Shown here one piece after another: positions 18,099-26,377 of a stretch of DNA of 64,000 nucleotides. The DNA is from JAJTDS01 sp964202895 (lineage in GTDB: Bacteria; Pseudomonadota; Alphaproteobacteria; Rickettsiales; UBA1997), in contig CAXNJM010000002.1 in NCBI GenBank assembly GCA_964202895.1, positions 1 to 64,000 on the forward strand, in the 5' to 3' direction. Each line of letters starts with the position of its first letter. Within the stretch, counting starts at the first letter, position 1. The position numbers were made by a program, and so were the translations under genes. The notes beneath the pieces are model-generated. The model did no database searches and was not told the origin of the DNA. It saw only the letters and a program-made list of their open reading frames with translations.

Positions 18099-19181
18099 AT
18101 GAGTACTAGCGAAAATAATAGTTTTGTTAATAATATTTGCAATTACAAATTAATGAAATGCATCATGTTGATTGAAGATGCTCTTGAGGAAAGGGGTGTA
18201 AAATCTTCAATTAATATTGAATTAGAGGGTGTTTATTTAGATAGTGAGAACTTATCAAAAAATTATTTCTATGAGAGAACAAATTCTGAGCTTAAAAAGC
18301 TAGAAATTAAAGCCAAACTAAAGCCTGAATTCTGGCAAAATCAATGGGAATATGAATCAGATTTTCAAATAGGCGATGTATCGCAAACAATAAATAATTA
18401 TCAAAAGTTTTGTCAAAATATTGATCAGATTTTCTACCCTCAAATACCCAAAATTCAACCAATAAACTATAAGTGGCAAGAGTTAAATAATAAATTAATT
18501 CATGTGCCAAATGCCATACAGCTCAATATCAGCCTCTGGAAAGAGGGATTTAATATGCTGGCTAACAAAAATTTTGCCTTCTTTTTGCAAAATTCATTAA
18601 TTAAGAATTCTGTTAATAATTTAATATTTTTTATTCCAAATCAAGAAAGCTTAGATCGTTTGTTTTTAAAAGAAGATTATGGCTTGCAAGAAAAATTGCT
18701 GTCTCCACATGACATTTCAGGTGGAAATAAAGGCAGTATCGCCTGTTATCTTGAAAAAAACAAAAAAGATTTACCGAATAATCTTGATATTAATTTTGAT
18801 AATTTAGGTTATAAAGTTTTAGATCATCAATATGATTGGCAAAAAAACTCTAGAATAGAATTTAGATTAGCCTCTGCGGGTTCAGAATACTCCGTTCAAC
18901 TGCATATTTTTTTTGTGATGTTGGTGGTTCTGGAGTCTTTAATTTTATATGATGAAGATAAAAAATATAGAGCATTAAAAACCACTTACAGCATTCCAAG
19001 AAAATTTTATGATTGCAATCAAGATAATGTAGTAAGTAGGTATGAAAGCGGGCTGTTTTTTGATAAAAAAACTAAACTATTTTTAAAAAAAGGAAAAGAG
19101 CAAAGTTTCTTGTCATTAAGCAAAATATTAGGTCAAATAAAAAATGAAATTGAAGATTTAATAAAATGCATAAAAAGTTGA
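18099..19181 (+). CDS. Unrecognised 360-residue protein divergent from ovoA
   Basis: I do not recognise this protein with confidence. It is soluble, with no signal peptide or membrane segment. A C-terminal stretch, SRIEFRLASAGSEYSVQL, is weakly reminiscent of the Arg-rich segment and 'ANPY' region of glutamine-synthetase/glutamate-cysteine-ligase folds, and an earlier WQNQWEYESDFQIG has a similar look; this is a guess. It starts 21 bases from the divergently read ovoA start, so the two share a promoter region. The next gene (DUF2256) begins before its stop codon, so it is translationally linked to the stress genes downstream. Function inferred only from context: thiol or redox metabolism. Confidence 0.6.
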   Translation: MSTSENNSFVNNICNYKLMKCIMLIEDALEERGVKSSINIELEGVYLDSENLSKNYFYERTNSELKKLEIKAKLKPEFWQNQWEYESDFQIGDVSQTINNYQKFCQNIDQIFYPQIPKIQPINYKWQELNNKLIHVPNAIQLNISLWKEGFNMLANKNFAFFLQNSLIKNSVNNLIFFIPNQESLDRLFLKEDYGLQEKLLSPHDISGGNKGSIACYLEKNKKDLPNNLDINFDNLGYKVLDHQYDWQKNSRIEFRLASAGSEYSVQLHIFFVMLVVLESLILYDEDKKYRALKTTYSIPRKFYDCNQDNVVSRYESGLFFDKKTKLFLKKGKEQSFLSLSKILGQIKNEIEDLIKCIKS

Positions 19182-19312
19182 ATTTGCCAGAGAAGGTATG
19201 CCCTATTTGCAATCTAAGATTTGTTTGGCGAAAAAAATGGTTAAAAAATTGGGACAAAGTTAAATATTGCTCTAAGAAATGTTCAAAAAATTCAAAACAA
19301 GGCAAAATATAA
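19166..19312 (+). CDS. DUF2256 small zinc-ribbon-like protein
   Basis: A 48-residue protein too short for most gene finders. It has two Cys pairs, CPIC near residue 12 and CSKKC near residue 35, flanking the invariant WRKKW...NWDKVKY block that defines DUF2256. Proteins of this family probably bind zinc and are commonly next to cryptochrome/photolyase-related genes. Its ATG overlaps the 3' end of the upstream gene by 16 bases, and its 3' end overlaps that of the convergent DUF3429 gene. Function unknown. Confidence 0.88.
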   Translation: MHKKLNLPEKVCPICNLRFVWRKKWLKNWDKVKYCSKKCSKNSKQGKI

Positions 19313-19703
19313 CGATTAAGCTAATTTTAAGTCTTAAATTAAAAAACCATTTTTCAATTATTGAATTTTTATAAGAAACTAAATCAATAATCAAGTTAGA
19401 TATGAATCCTGTAATCATAACTACTAAGGCTAATTTAAAATTTATTAGTAAACATAGCCAAGAGATAATTGCCATGATATTGCTCGCTATTAAAAGCCTA
19501 GTGTTGATTTTATTTTGTAAAATTGCATAAGAGAAATGCATTCCTGAAATAAAAGTTAAAATAACCGCTCCATAAGATATAAGAATTAGAGAGGTGTCAA
19601 TTATAAAAGATTGACTTAAATCAGAAAATCTAAAACAGGTTAAGAATATAAATGGCAGGCTTCCGGAGTATGTTAAAATTTTTACTAATTGTTCTTTTTT
19701 CAT
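19272..19703 (-). CDS. DUF3429 family membrane protein
   Basis: A 143-residue inner-membrane protein with four or five hydrophobic helices. The segment ISYGAVILTFISGMHFSYA matches the conserved 'YGA-ILSF-GG-HW' core of DUF3429 by eye. The family is frequently found in photo-oxidative-stress clusters with DUF2256, photolyase and renalase-like genes. Its 3' end overlaps the 3' end of the DUF2256 gene by about 41 bases, so the two are convergent. Function unknown. Confidence 0.75.
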   Translation of the reverse strand: MKKEQLVKILTYSGSLPFIFLTCFRFSDLSQSFIIDTSLILISYGAVILTFISGMHFSYAILQNKINTRLLIASNIMAIISWLCLLINFKLALVVMITGFISNLIIDLVSYKNSIIEKWFFNLRLKISLIVIFCLVLNFLNIS

Positions 19704-19765
19704 ATCTTGCTTAAGAGTTAAATTAATCTATGAATAACTTGGCAAAATTTTTCGGATTGTTTGAC

Positions 19766-19900
19766 TAATGGGTTGATAATATAAAACAAAACTCGGCAAA
19801 ACTCGGCAAAACTCGGCAAAACTCGGCAAAACTCGGTGTTATCACCCTCCCCTTGAGGGAGGGTGATAACACCGATAATGAATTAAGCATCAACCCATTA
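19766..19900. repeat. Nested repeat: 10-bp tandem array, perfect 19-bp hairpin and flanking 12-bp inverted repeat
   Basis: Four full tandem copies of actcggcaaa (19791-19830) plus a partial fifth run into a perfect hairpin with 19-bp arms (19833-19851 and 19857-19875) and a 5-base loop. The whole is bracketed by a perfect 12-bp inverted repeat, taatgggttgat at 19766-19777 and atcaacccatta at 19889-19900. It lies just upstream of the glutathione peroxidase start and downstream (on the minus strand, upstream) of the DUF3429 gene. Confidence 0.92.
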
Positions 19901-19939
19901 ATAAAACAACCCATAATTTTTAACTCAATTTACAATAAA

Positions 19940-20494
19940 ATGAAATTTTTTAAAATAACCCTAATATCGCTATTACTAGCTAGTCTTAGCTCTTTTAGTT
20001 TTGGAGCAAATATGACAATTTCAAATGCTTATCAATTTTCACTTACATCAATTGACGATAAAGCAATCAATTTGTCAGATTTTAAAGGAAAAGTAATGCT
20101 CATTGTAAACACCGCTTCAAAGTGTGGCCTTACTACTCAATATAAAGATTTACAAGAATTACACGAAAAATATAAAAATAAAGGTTTGGTTATAATCGCT
20201 GTTCCGTCGGCAGATTTTGCGAATCAGGAATTTGCTCAAACTTCACAAGTAAAAGAATTTACCGCTAAAGAATTTCGCATTACCTTTCCTTTAACTACAA
20301 TTACAAAAGTTAAGGGCGAAAATGCCCATCCATTCTACTTATGGGCAAATAATAAGGCTGGTTTTATAGGTTCTCCTAAATGGAATTTTCATAAATATTT
20401 AATCGATAAAAATGGTAATTTTGTGGCTTGGTTTTCTTCGTCAACTAAACCTAATTCACCAATAATAATTAAAAAAATTGAAGAACTATTATGA
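19940..20494 (+). CDS. Exported glutathione peroxidase family protein
   Basis: Thiol peroxidase of the GPx/BtuE fold. I place the start at 19940, because the open frame upstream only reads through the hairpin repeat; from there residues 1-23 form a good signal peptide (ISLLLASLSSFSFGA). The catalytic region is VNTASKCGLTTQY with the peroxidatic Cys, and WNFHKYLID holds the catalytic Trp-Asn. The substrate may be thioredoxin rather than glutathione. The stop overlaps the start of the next gene by 4 bases, implying translational coupling. Confidence 0.9.
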   Translation: MKFFKITLISLLLASLSSFSFGANMTISNAYQFSLTSIDDKAINLSDFKGKVMLIVNTASKCGLTTQYKDLQELHEKYKNKGLVIIAVPSADFANQEFAQTSQVKEFTAKEFRITFPLTTITKVKGENAHPFYLWANNKAGFIGSPKWNFHKYLIDKNGNFVAWFSSSTKPNSPIIIKKIEELL

Positions 20495-20865
20495 TAGCAA
20501 ATGACAATGAAGCTAAAAATGTTTTAGGTACAAAACTAGAACCATGCTGCTTCGAGCCAAAAACAGGTTTTTATCGAGATGGTTTTTGTAATACCGACCA
20601 TAATGATCGCGGTAGGCATATAATTTGTGCTATTATGACGGATGAATTTTTAGAATTTAGCAAAAAAATGGGCAATGATCTTATTACTCCCATTCCTGAA
20701 TATAATTTTGTTGGCCTAAAAGCTGGCGATAAATGGTGCTTATGCATTTTGAGATGGATAGAGGCATTGAAAAATAAAGTTGCCCCTAGAATCATCCTAG
20801 AGAGTTGCCATCAAAAGTGCCTTGAATATGTTTCAATTGAAGAGCTAAAAGACAATTCTAAATAA
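20491..20865 (+). CDS. DUF2237 family protein
   Basis: The 124-residue cytosolic protein shows the complete family core: PCCFEPKTGFYRDGFCNT, TDEFLEFSKKMGNDL, and GDKWCLCILRWIEA. Several conserved cysteines suggest metal or redox chemistry, but no function is established. It overlaps the glutathione peroxidase gene (ATGA overlap), so they are a pair. DUF2237 genes are recurrent neighbours of oxidative-stress genes. Confidence 0.88.
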   Translation: MIANDNEAKNVLGTKLEPCCFEPKTGFYRDGFCNTDHNDRGRHIICAIMTDEFLEFSKKMGNDLITPIPEYNFVGLKAGDKWCLCILRWIEALKNKVAPRIILESCHQKCLEYVSIEELKDNSK

Positions 20866-20961
20866 ATGTTAGAGCGAGCTTAAGCCTGATTTGGTTGGCA
20901 TTGATAAAATTACCTTTATCTTCAATCATCTTTATAATGCCATTAACCAGCTCTACAATTT

Positions 20962-21336
20962 TTAAGAAATTAATAGAATTAGAATATATTTAAAAAAGAA
21001 GCTGATTGCCAATATTATAACCGACATCCACCATACAATTTTGTTAAATTTTTTGGTTTTATTGCATATCTCAGCTAATTTCTTATCAGCTGGGCATGTC
21101 TGTGGTTTGATAAAGATAAAATATCCGCCAATTAAAAGAAGATTCGTAGCTATAGTAAATAAATATAAACTTCTTTCAGCTAACCATGTAATAAAAGGGA
21201 AGTTTGCGGTTAAGTTAGCAAAAACCGCCCCAATTCCTAATGTTACTAAAATTATTGGTAATGCACAGCAAAGAATTGTCGAAACGGAAGTAAATAATCC
21301 AAAAAACGGGAGCAACGATTCTTTTATCTTAATCAT
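20962..21336 (-). CDS. MerT-like heavy-metal transport membrane protein
   Basis: A 124-residue inner-membrane protein with three predicted helices. Helix 1 contains the CCALP motif typical of MerT mercuric transporters, and a loop after helix 2 carries the second Cys pair in CPADKKLAEIC. The neighbour upstream on the same strand encodes a MerP-like metal-binding protein, which supports a metal-handling pair. No merA or merR gene is present nearby, so the metal may be something other than mercury, for example copper. Confidence 0.8.
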   Translation of the reverse strand: MIKIKESLLPFFGLFTSVSTILCCALPIILVTLGIGAVFANLTANFPFITWLAERSLYLFTIATNLLLIGGYFIFIKPQTCPADKKLAEICNKTKKFNKIVWWMSVIILAISFFFKYILILLIS

Positions 21337-21346
21337 ATTAAAAGCC

Positions 21347-21634
21347 CTAACGATTAATTTTAACTACATTGTAGCCATTATTAACTATGATATCTTTGAT
21401 AATTTCATCGGATAAATCTTTGCCATCTTGAAAAGTTAGAAATACTTTCTTTTGATCTAAATCAACCCTAACCTTCTTGATTTCATCTCTTTTGTTAAAG
21501 TTTTTTTCTATTGTGACAACACAAAATTCACAAACTAAACCATTTACATCAATATTAATTTCCTTAGCAAAAACAGAAGAAATATTGATTAAAAATATAA
21601 GCGAAAAAACAGTAATAAATTTTTTAAACATCAT
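21347..21634 (-). CDS. MerP-like periplasmic heavy-metal-binding protein
   Basis: The 95-residue protein has an N-terminal signal peptide (about 1-23, ending VFAKE) and one HMA domain. The metal site is VCEFC, a CxxC with Val in front; the usual Met and Thr of GMTC are replaced. The stop of the upstream long gene and the start of this one share a base (21634), suggesting one transcript with the MerT-like gene. Which metal is bound cannot be told. Confidence 0.82.
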   Translation of the reverse strand: MMFKKFITVFSLIFLINISSVFAKEINIDVNGLVCEFCVVTIEKNFNKRDEIKKVRVDLDQKKVFLTFQDGKDLSDEIIKDIIVNNGYNVVKINR

Positions 21635-23154
21635 TAAAACCTTGCAATAAAATTAAATAAAATTCTCTTATTAGAGCTTACTCCAAATTCAGCTAAATGA
21701 GCTCCTTTAAAGATTCTAACAAGAGGGGTGGCAATTACTTTGTCCCCTTTAAATTCTGGTTGATGAGAAGCTTGAAGCATCAACCAAGTATGAAGATTGC
21801 CATAATTAGCTACATAAGGGGCGATACCAATTCTTGCTGATTGCTCAAAATTACTAAGAATATCTCCGTCAGATTTATAATATTTGTTTTCGTAAGAGAT
21901 GAAATATTTTCTAGTCTCAAAGTCTCCGGCAATTCCCACAAAGCCGTATAATTCATTTTTTCCTGATTTATTAGCATTGCCAATATTTGATTCAAGATAA
22001 AGATTTCCTTGTGAGGATGGTAAGTTCCACCTTTTAATCAGATTATTTAATTGAATGCCATTTAGGGCTATTTGATTTTTTCTAAAATATTCTCCTTTAT
22101 AGCCAACTGAGTATTTGTAGCTTGGTGAGTAATGGGCATGAATAGAATTTTTCATGGCATCATTCATTTGCATGATTGTCTTGCCTCCTGAGTAGGAAAT
22201 TGGACGACTAAAAACATTGCTCGCAAGAAATGACAAAAATATTGTTAGAGTCAAAAATAATCTCAATCTAATTTTTTCGTAAGTTAGATAGTTACCCTTC
22301 TTACTTGCCATTTTAGGATTATTCGAAAAAATCAGGGTGTTTGAATCTGATTTAGCAACATCTCTTAAGGTGTCTCTGTAATCAATTCCAGCTATAAATT
22401 CAAGTATATAATGAGGATCAATATTTTTCTCTTTAAGTTGATCTAAGGCCTCAGAAAGGCCCTTGCTAATCACTCTTCTCTGTATTGCATAAGATTCAGC
22501 CTTCAATTCAAGGCTTCTGGCTTCAGCTTCTGCTTCACCAACAAGTAATATTTTTTTGGCTTCTGCCTGATTTCTTGAGGCATCAAGTTGTCTTTGAGAT
22601 GCAATTACATTGTTGTAGGCTTCTTTAACCTCTGGAGATGGCTCTGGTTCATCAACTAAAATATCAATTATTTCATAGCCATATTCTTCTATTTTGCTGT
22701 GCAAAGATTCAGTGACATGCTGAGCAATTTCATTCTTTTTAGTGTATATATCTTCTAAATCTAAGGTTGCTGCTTTTGATCTAATAGTATTTAAAATAAA
22801 AGCATTTATCTGATTAATTGGGTTATCAAGTTTATAAAAAGATTCTGCAATCTTATCTTCAATTACCTTTAATTGAGTTATTACGGGCAGTTTAATGAAG
22901 GCATTATCTTTGGTTTTTATTCCTAATTCATGATTTGATTGGGTAATTCTAAGGCTTGCTTTTTGAGCTACTACACTAATTGGGTAGGGAAGTTTGAAAT
23001 TTAAACCGGGCTTTGCAAGGCCAATAAATTTACCAAATCTTTCGATTATGGATACCCTTTGTTGCTCTACAATAAACAAAACTCCAGATGAAAATAGAAT
23101 GAAGAGAATTCCGATTACAACAATAATGGGTGTTAGTATAGATGTTAGCAACAT
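21634..23154 (-). CDS. Stomatin/SPFH protein fused in frame to an exported domain
   Basis: Residues 1-281 are a typical SPFH/stomatin (QmcA-like) protein: N-terminal membrane anchor (about 5-28), ERFGKFIGLAKPGLNFKLPY, and a coiled-coil rich in Ala-Glu (QAEAKKILLVGEAEAEARS). At residue 282 a Met begins what looks like a separate secreted protein: a basic start, a hydrophobic stretch LFLTLTIFLSFLASNVFS, then YSGGKTIMQMNDAMKNS and HAHYSPSYKYSVGYKGEYF, a pattern I associate with hypothetical proteins beside metal-transport genes. So the second half could be an independent gene (ATG at 22311) whose upstream neighbour lost its stop codon, or a true fusion. Downstream genes are MerP- and MerT-like. 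Confidence 0.78.
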   Translation of the reverse strand: MLLTSILTPIIVVIGILFILFSSGVLFIVEQQRVSIIERFGKFIGLAKPGLNFKLPYPISVVAQKASLRITQSNHELGIKTKDNAFIKLPVITQLKVIEDKIAESFYKLDNPINQINAFILNTIRSKAATLDLEDIYTKKNEIAQHVTESLHSKIEEYGYEIIDILVDEPEPSPEVKEAYNNVIASQRQLDASRNQAEAKKILLVGEAEAEARSLELKAESYAIQRRVISKGLSEALDQLKEKNIDPHYILEFIAGIDYRDTLRDVAKSDSNTLIFSNNPKMASKKGNYLTYEKIRLRLFLTLTIFLSFLASNVFSRPISYSGGKTIMQMNDAMKNSIHAHYSPSYKYSVGYKGEYFRKNQIALNGIQLNNLIKRWNLPSSQGNLYLESNIGNANKSGKNELYGFVGIAGDFETRKYFISYENKYYKSDGDILSNFEQSARIGIAPYVANYGNLHTWLMLQASHQPEFKGDKVIATPLVRIFKGAHLAEFGVSSNKRILFNFIARF

Positions 23155-23783
23155 AGTAAATTGAAGGTTGGTTGAATATGAGATTCCAATTTATAATTAA
23201 AATTTAAAACAACAAGTTGTTTGTGAATTGGTTTCGAAATAAAACAAGTGATATAGAATTTTCAAGAAGCTTTATCAATAATGGCTCTAATGCTGTTTTG
23301 GAATATGAAATAGAAAAAGTTTTCAGAGTGTTGCAAATGCTTATTTTTCTAAACTCGCCTTGTTATTAATAAATTTAGAACCAATATTGGAGAAATAAAT
23401 AAAACCTTGCAATAGCTTAGATATTGCTTTGGTTAATATTTTTTATTTAATTTTATTGGGGATCGGATTTGAATCCCTGTTTAGGATTCTTATTGTTCAA
23501 ATTAAGGTTGTTTCTGTTTAAAAGTAACTAAAGAAATTAATGGCATTTTATTCGTAGTTTATTAGCATTATTTATACCAATAATTTAAGTTAGAAAAAAA
23601 ACTTACCTCTACTAATCATCACCCCAATCGCCTGCTATCATCAAATCGCCACCATTCACCCAAATGGCTTGAAACTGGTTTTATTGAAGCGAGCTTTAAA
23701 AGCGAAAAGAATCGTGGTTATTTTTTGGGCAAGAAGTGGCGGGGAATAATTGAATAATTTAAAAATCTAAATTCTTAAAAAAA
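23155..23783. other. Gene-poor region before the type I restriction-modification operon
   Basis: No complete gene is seen in 629 bases. At about 23597-23755 one plus-strand frame reads a plausible C-terminal protein remnant (PKWLETGFIEASFKSEK, then FLGKKWRGIIE before a stop at 23753), which I cannot assign. Bases 23456-23495 contain a short palindrome (ggatttgaatcc) that looks a little like a tRNA T-arm but does not fold as a tRNA. The rest is AT-rich. Confidence 0.5.
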
Positions 23784-25358
23784 ATGAACAGCGAACAAAT
23801 CAAGCAACTCGAAAAAGAACTTTGGGATTCTGCCGATAATCTCCGCGCTAACTCCAAATTAACAGCCGCAGAATACAAAGACCCGGTTCTTGGATTAATC
23901 CTTCTGCGCTATGCCCAAAATCGTTTTGAAGAAGCAAAAATTGCTATTGAAGAAAAAATTCCGTCAAACCCAAGAGGCAAACGCCCCGCCACTCAAGCAG
24001 ATTTTCTTGCTTCTGGCGCCATGATGCTTCCCGAAAAATCACAATATGGCTATCTCGCCAATTTGCCTGAAGGTGCAGACATCTGCGAAGCCTTGAACGA
24101 AGCCATGCGCCTTATCGAAGAAAACTACGCCGACCTTGCCGGAATTTTGCCAAAAAATTATCAAGAATTAGATGCAGAATTACTGCGCGAGCTGATCCGT
24201 GTTTTCAACAAAGACTCGGTCAAAAAACTTAAAGGCGACATCTTTGGTCGTATTTACGAATTTTTCTTAATGAAATTTTCTATGAGCGGTGCCGGTGCGC
24301 AAGAGGGCGGAGAATTCTTTACGCCACCATCTTTGGTGCAATTAATCGTCAATTTTATTCAGCCAGATCACGGCATCATCCACGACCCAGCCTGCGGATC
24401 GGGCGGTATGTTTGTGCAAACTGGTCATTTCGTAGAAAATCACAGCAAAAAAGCAGTCAATGAGGCCATCAAAGTTTACGGCACCGAGCTAAAATCTAAC
24501 AACACCCGCCTCGCCAAAATGAACCTCGCCATTCATGGCATCGAGGGCAAAATTATTGAGAGCAACAGTTTCTATTCCGACCCGCACAACCTTGTTGGCA
24601 AATGTGATTTTGTAATGGCAAACCCACCTTTCAATGTGAATAAAGTCGATAAAGGCAAAGACTTCGTAAAAACCGACAAGCGTTTATTTGGCGATATTGG
24701 TCTGCCCAAAGCCGACAATGGCAACTATTTGTGGATTCAATATTTTTATCATTATCTAAATGCCAAAGGTCGCGCCGGCTTTGTTATGGCATCTTCGGCA
24801 ACTGATGCTGGAAATAGCGAAAAATTAATTCGTCAAAAATTAATCGAAACGGGAGGCGTGGATTGCATTGTTGCGGTGGGCAATAATTTCTTCTACACCC
24901 GCTCGCTACCTTGCCATTTATGGTTTTTGGATCGCGGCAAAGCAGAAAAAAACAAGAATAAAATTTTGATGATTGATGCCAGAAACACCTTCCGTCAAAT
25001 TAACACCACACTTCGTGATTTTTCACCCGAGCAAATGCAAGGCTTAACCGCAATAATAAAATCTTATCGTGGCGAAAATGTTACTCAAGATTTTGCCAGC
25101 AATTCTTGGTTAAAAGAAACTTTCGCAAACGGAAAATATGAAGATGTTGAAGGCCTGTGCAAAATTGTTGATATGAAAGAGGTTGAAGAAAATGATTGGA
25201 GCCTAACTCCCGGAAGATATGTCGGCTATTCAATCACTCTTGATGAAGATTTTGATTATACCAAAAGACTTGGAGAAATTCACAGCGAGTTGAAAAGCTT
25301 GAATGATGAAGCTGTTGGTTTGATGGAGAAGATTTTGTCGGGGGCAAGATGCCGCTAA
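23784..25358 (+). CDS. hsdM: Type I restriction-modification methyltransferase subunit
   Basis: M subunit that methylates N6 of adenine in the site set by HsdS. The 524-residue protein has the N-terminal HsdM_N helices, SAM motif DPACGSGGMF, and the catalytic motif NPPF in FVMANPPFNVN. It appears full length. Bases and codons are more GC-rich than in most of the window (many cgc and gcc codons), a sign of horizontal acquisition. Its stop overlaps the next start by 10 bases. Confidence 0.97.
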   Translation: MNSEQIKQLEKELWDSADNLRANSKLTAAEYKDPVLGLILLRYAQNRFEEAKIAIEEKIPSNPRGKRPATQADFLASGAMMLPEKSQYGYLANLPEGADICEALNEAMRLIEENYADLAGILPKNYQELDAELLRELIRVFNKDSVKKLKGDIFGRIYEFFLMKFSMSGAGAQEGGEFFTPPSLVQLIVNFIQPDHGIIHDPACGSGGMFVQTGHFVENHSKKAVNEAIKVYGTELKSNNTRLAKMNLAIHGIEGKIIESNSFYSDPHNLVGKCDFVMANPPFNVNKVDKGKDFVKTDKRLFGDIGLPKADNGNYLWIQYFYHYLNAKGRAGFVMASSATDAGNSEKLIRQKLIETGGVDCIVAVGNNFFYTRSLPCHLWFLDRGKAEKNKNKILMIDARNTFRQINTTLRDFSPEQMQGLTAIIKSYRGENVTQDFASNSWLKETFANGKYEDVEGLCKIVDMKEVEENDWSLTPGRYVGYSITLDEDFDYTKRLGEIHSELKSLNDEAVGLMEKILSGARCR

Positions 25359-26377
25359 ATAAAACAAAAACACCAACACCGGCCATGAAAACAGAAATCG
25401 AAAAACCACAAATTTCAATTTATCAACCTCTTGGCGACGGCCAAAAAATTCGCGTTAGAATTGAAGATGAAAATGTTTGGCTCACTCAAAAATTAATCGC
25501 CGAGCTTTTCAAAATCAGCATTCCAACGGTTAATGAACATTTTAAAAACATTTTCGAAGAGCAAGAATTGACAGAAAATTCAGTTATTAGGAATTTCCTA
25601 ATAACTGCCAAAGACGGTAAAAATTACGACACCAAATATTACAACCTCGATGCAATATTGGCAGTTGGCTATCGCGTGCGCTCATCTCAAGGCGTGCAGT
25701 TTCGAAAATGGGCAACAGAAAGATTACGAGAATATCTAATCAAAGGCTTCACTATGGACGACGAGCTCTTAAAACAAGGTGGCGGTCGCTCACGCTATTT
25801 TGAAGAATTATTGCAGAGAATTCGCGACATCCGAAGCTCTGAGAGAATGTTCTACCAAAAAATCACCGACATTTACGCCTCAAGCATTGATTACAAACTA
25901 GATTCAGAGTTAACCCAAAAATTCTTCGCCACTGTGCAAAATAAAATGCACTTTGCCGTTCATGGCAAAACCGCCGCAGAAATTATCAACAGCCGTGCCA
26001 ATGCTAGCAAGCCATTGATGGGTTTAACTAGTTTTAAAAACGACTACATCACCGAAGGCGACACCAAAATTGCCAAAAATTATTTAACCGAAGACGAGAT
26101 AAAACAGCTCAATTTAATTGTGTCGCTCTACCTCGATTTTGCCGAGTTGCAAGCGAGTTCAGGAAAGTTGATGAAGATGCAAGATTGGATAAAAAAGCTC
26201 GATGAATTTTTGACAATTTCCGATAAAAATCTTTTGCAATCAGCGGAAAATATCAGTGCCAAAGATGCGGAAATTAAGGCGGAAGAAGAATTTGAAAAAT
26301 ACCGCCAAAATCAGGATAAAAATTATGTTTCTGATTTTGATAAAGAGATGAAGAAGATTTTGAAGGAGGTAGCGTGA
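25349..26377 (+). CDS. RhuM-family protein embedded in the hsd operon
   Basis: The 342-residue protein has the RhuM (virulence_RhuM) N-terminal block: VWLTQKLIAELFKISIPTVNEHFKNIFEEQEL, a helix-turn-helix-like region, then YNLDAILAVGYRVRSSQGVQFRKWATERLREYLIKGF. The C-terminal half is helical and predicted to be coiled. RhuM genes commonly sit inside type I restriction operons, between M and S, but their role there is not known. Both ends overlap neighbours, so the four genes are one operon. The start at ATG 25385 (METE..) is an alternative. Confidence 0.9.
   Translation: MPLNKTKTPTPAMKTEIEKPQISIYQPLGDGQKIRVRIEDENVWLTQKLIAELFKISIPTVNEHFKNIFEEQELTENSVIRNFLITAKDGKNYDTKYYNLDAILAVGYRVRSSQGVQFRKWATERLREYLIKGFTMDDELLKQGGGRSRYFEELLQRIRDIRSSERMFYQKITDIYASSIDYKLDSELTQKFFATVQNKMHFAVHGKTAAEIINSRANASKPLMGLTSFKNDYITEGDTKIAKNYLTEDEIKQLNLIVSLYLDFAELQASSGKLMKMQDWIKKLDEFLTISDKNLLQSAENISAKDAEIKAEEEFEKYRQNQDKNYVSDFDKEMKKILKEVA

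Noticed and set aside
19750..19880. CRISPR array
   Set aside because: The 10-bp units are directly adjacent with no spacers, and no cas gene is near.
19853..19939. Longer start for the glutathione peroxidase
   Set aside because: It would begin in the loop of the 19-bp hairpin and put a non-conserved stretch before a good signal peptide.
23456..23500. tRNA-like T-arm (ggatttgaatcc) suggesting an integration-site remnant
   Set aside because: The acceptor, D-arm and anticodon arm cannot be found at the right distances and the T-stem does not extend beyond the palindrome.
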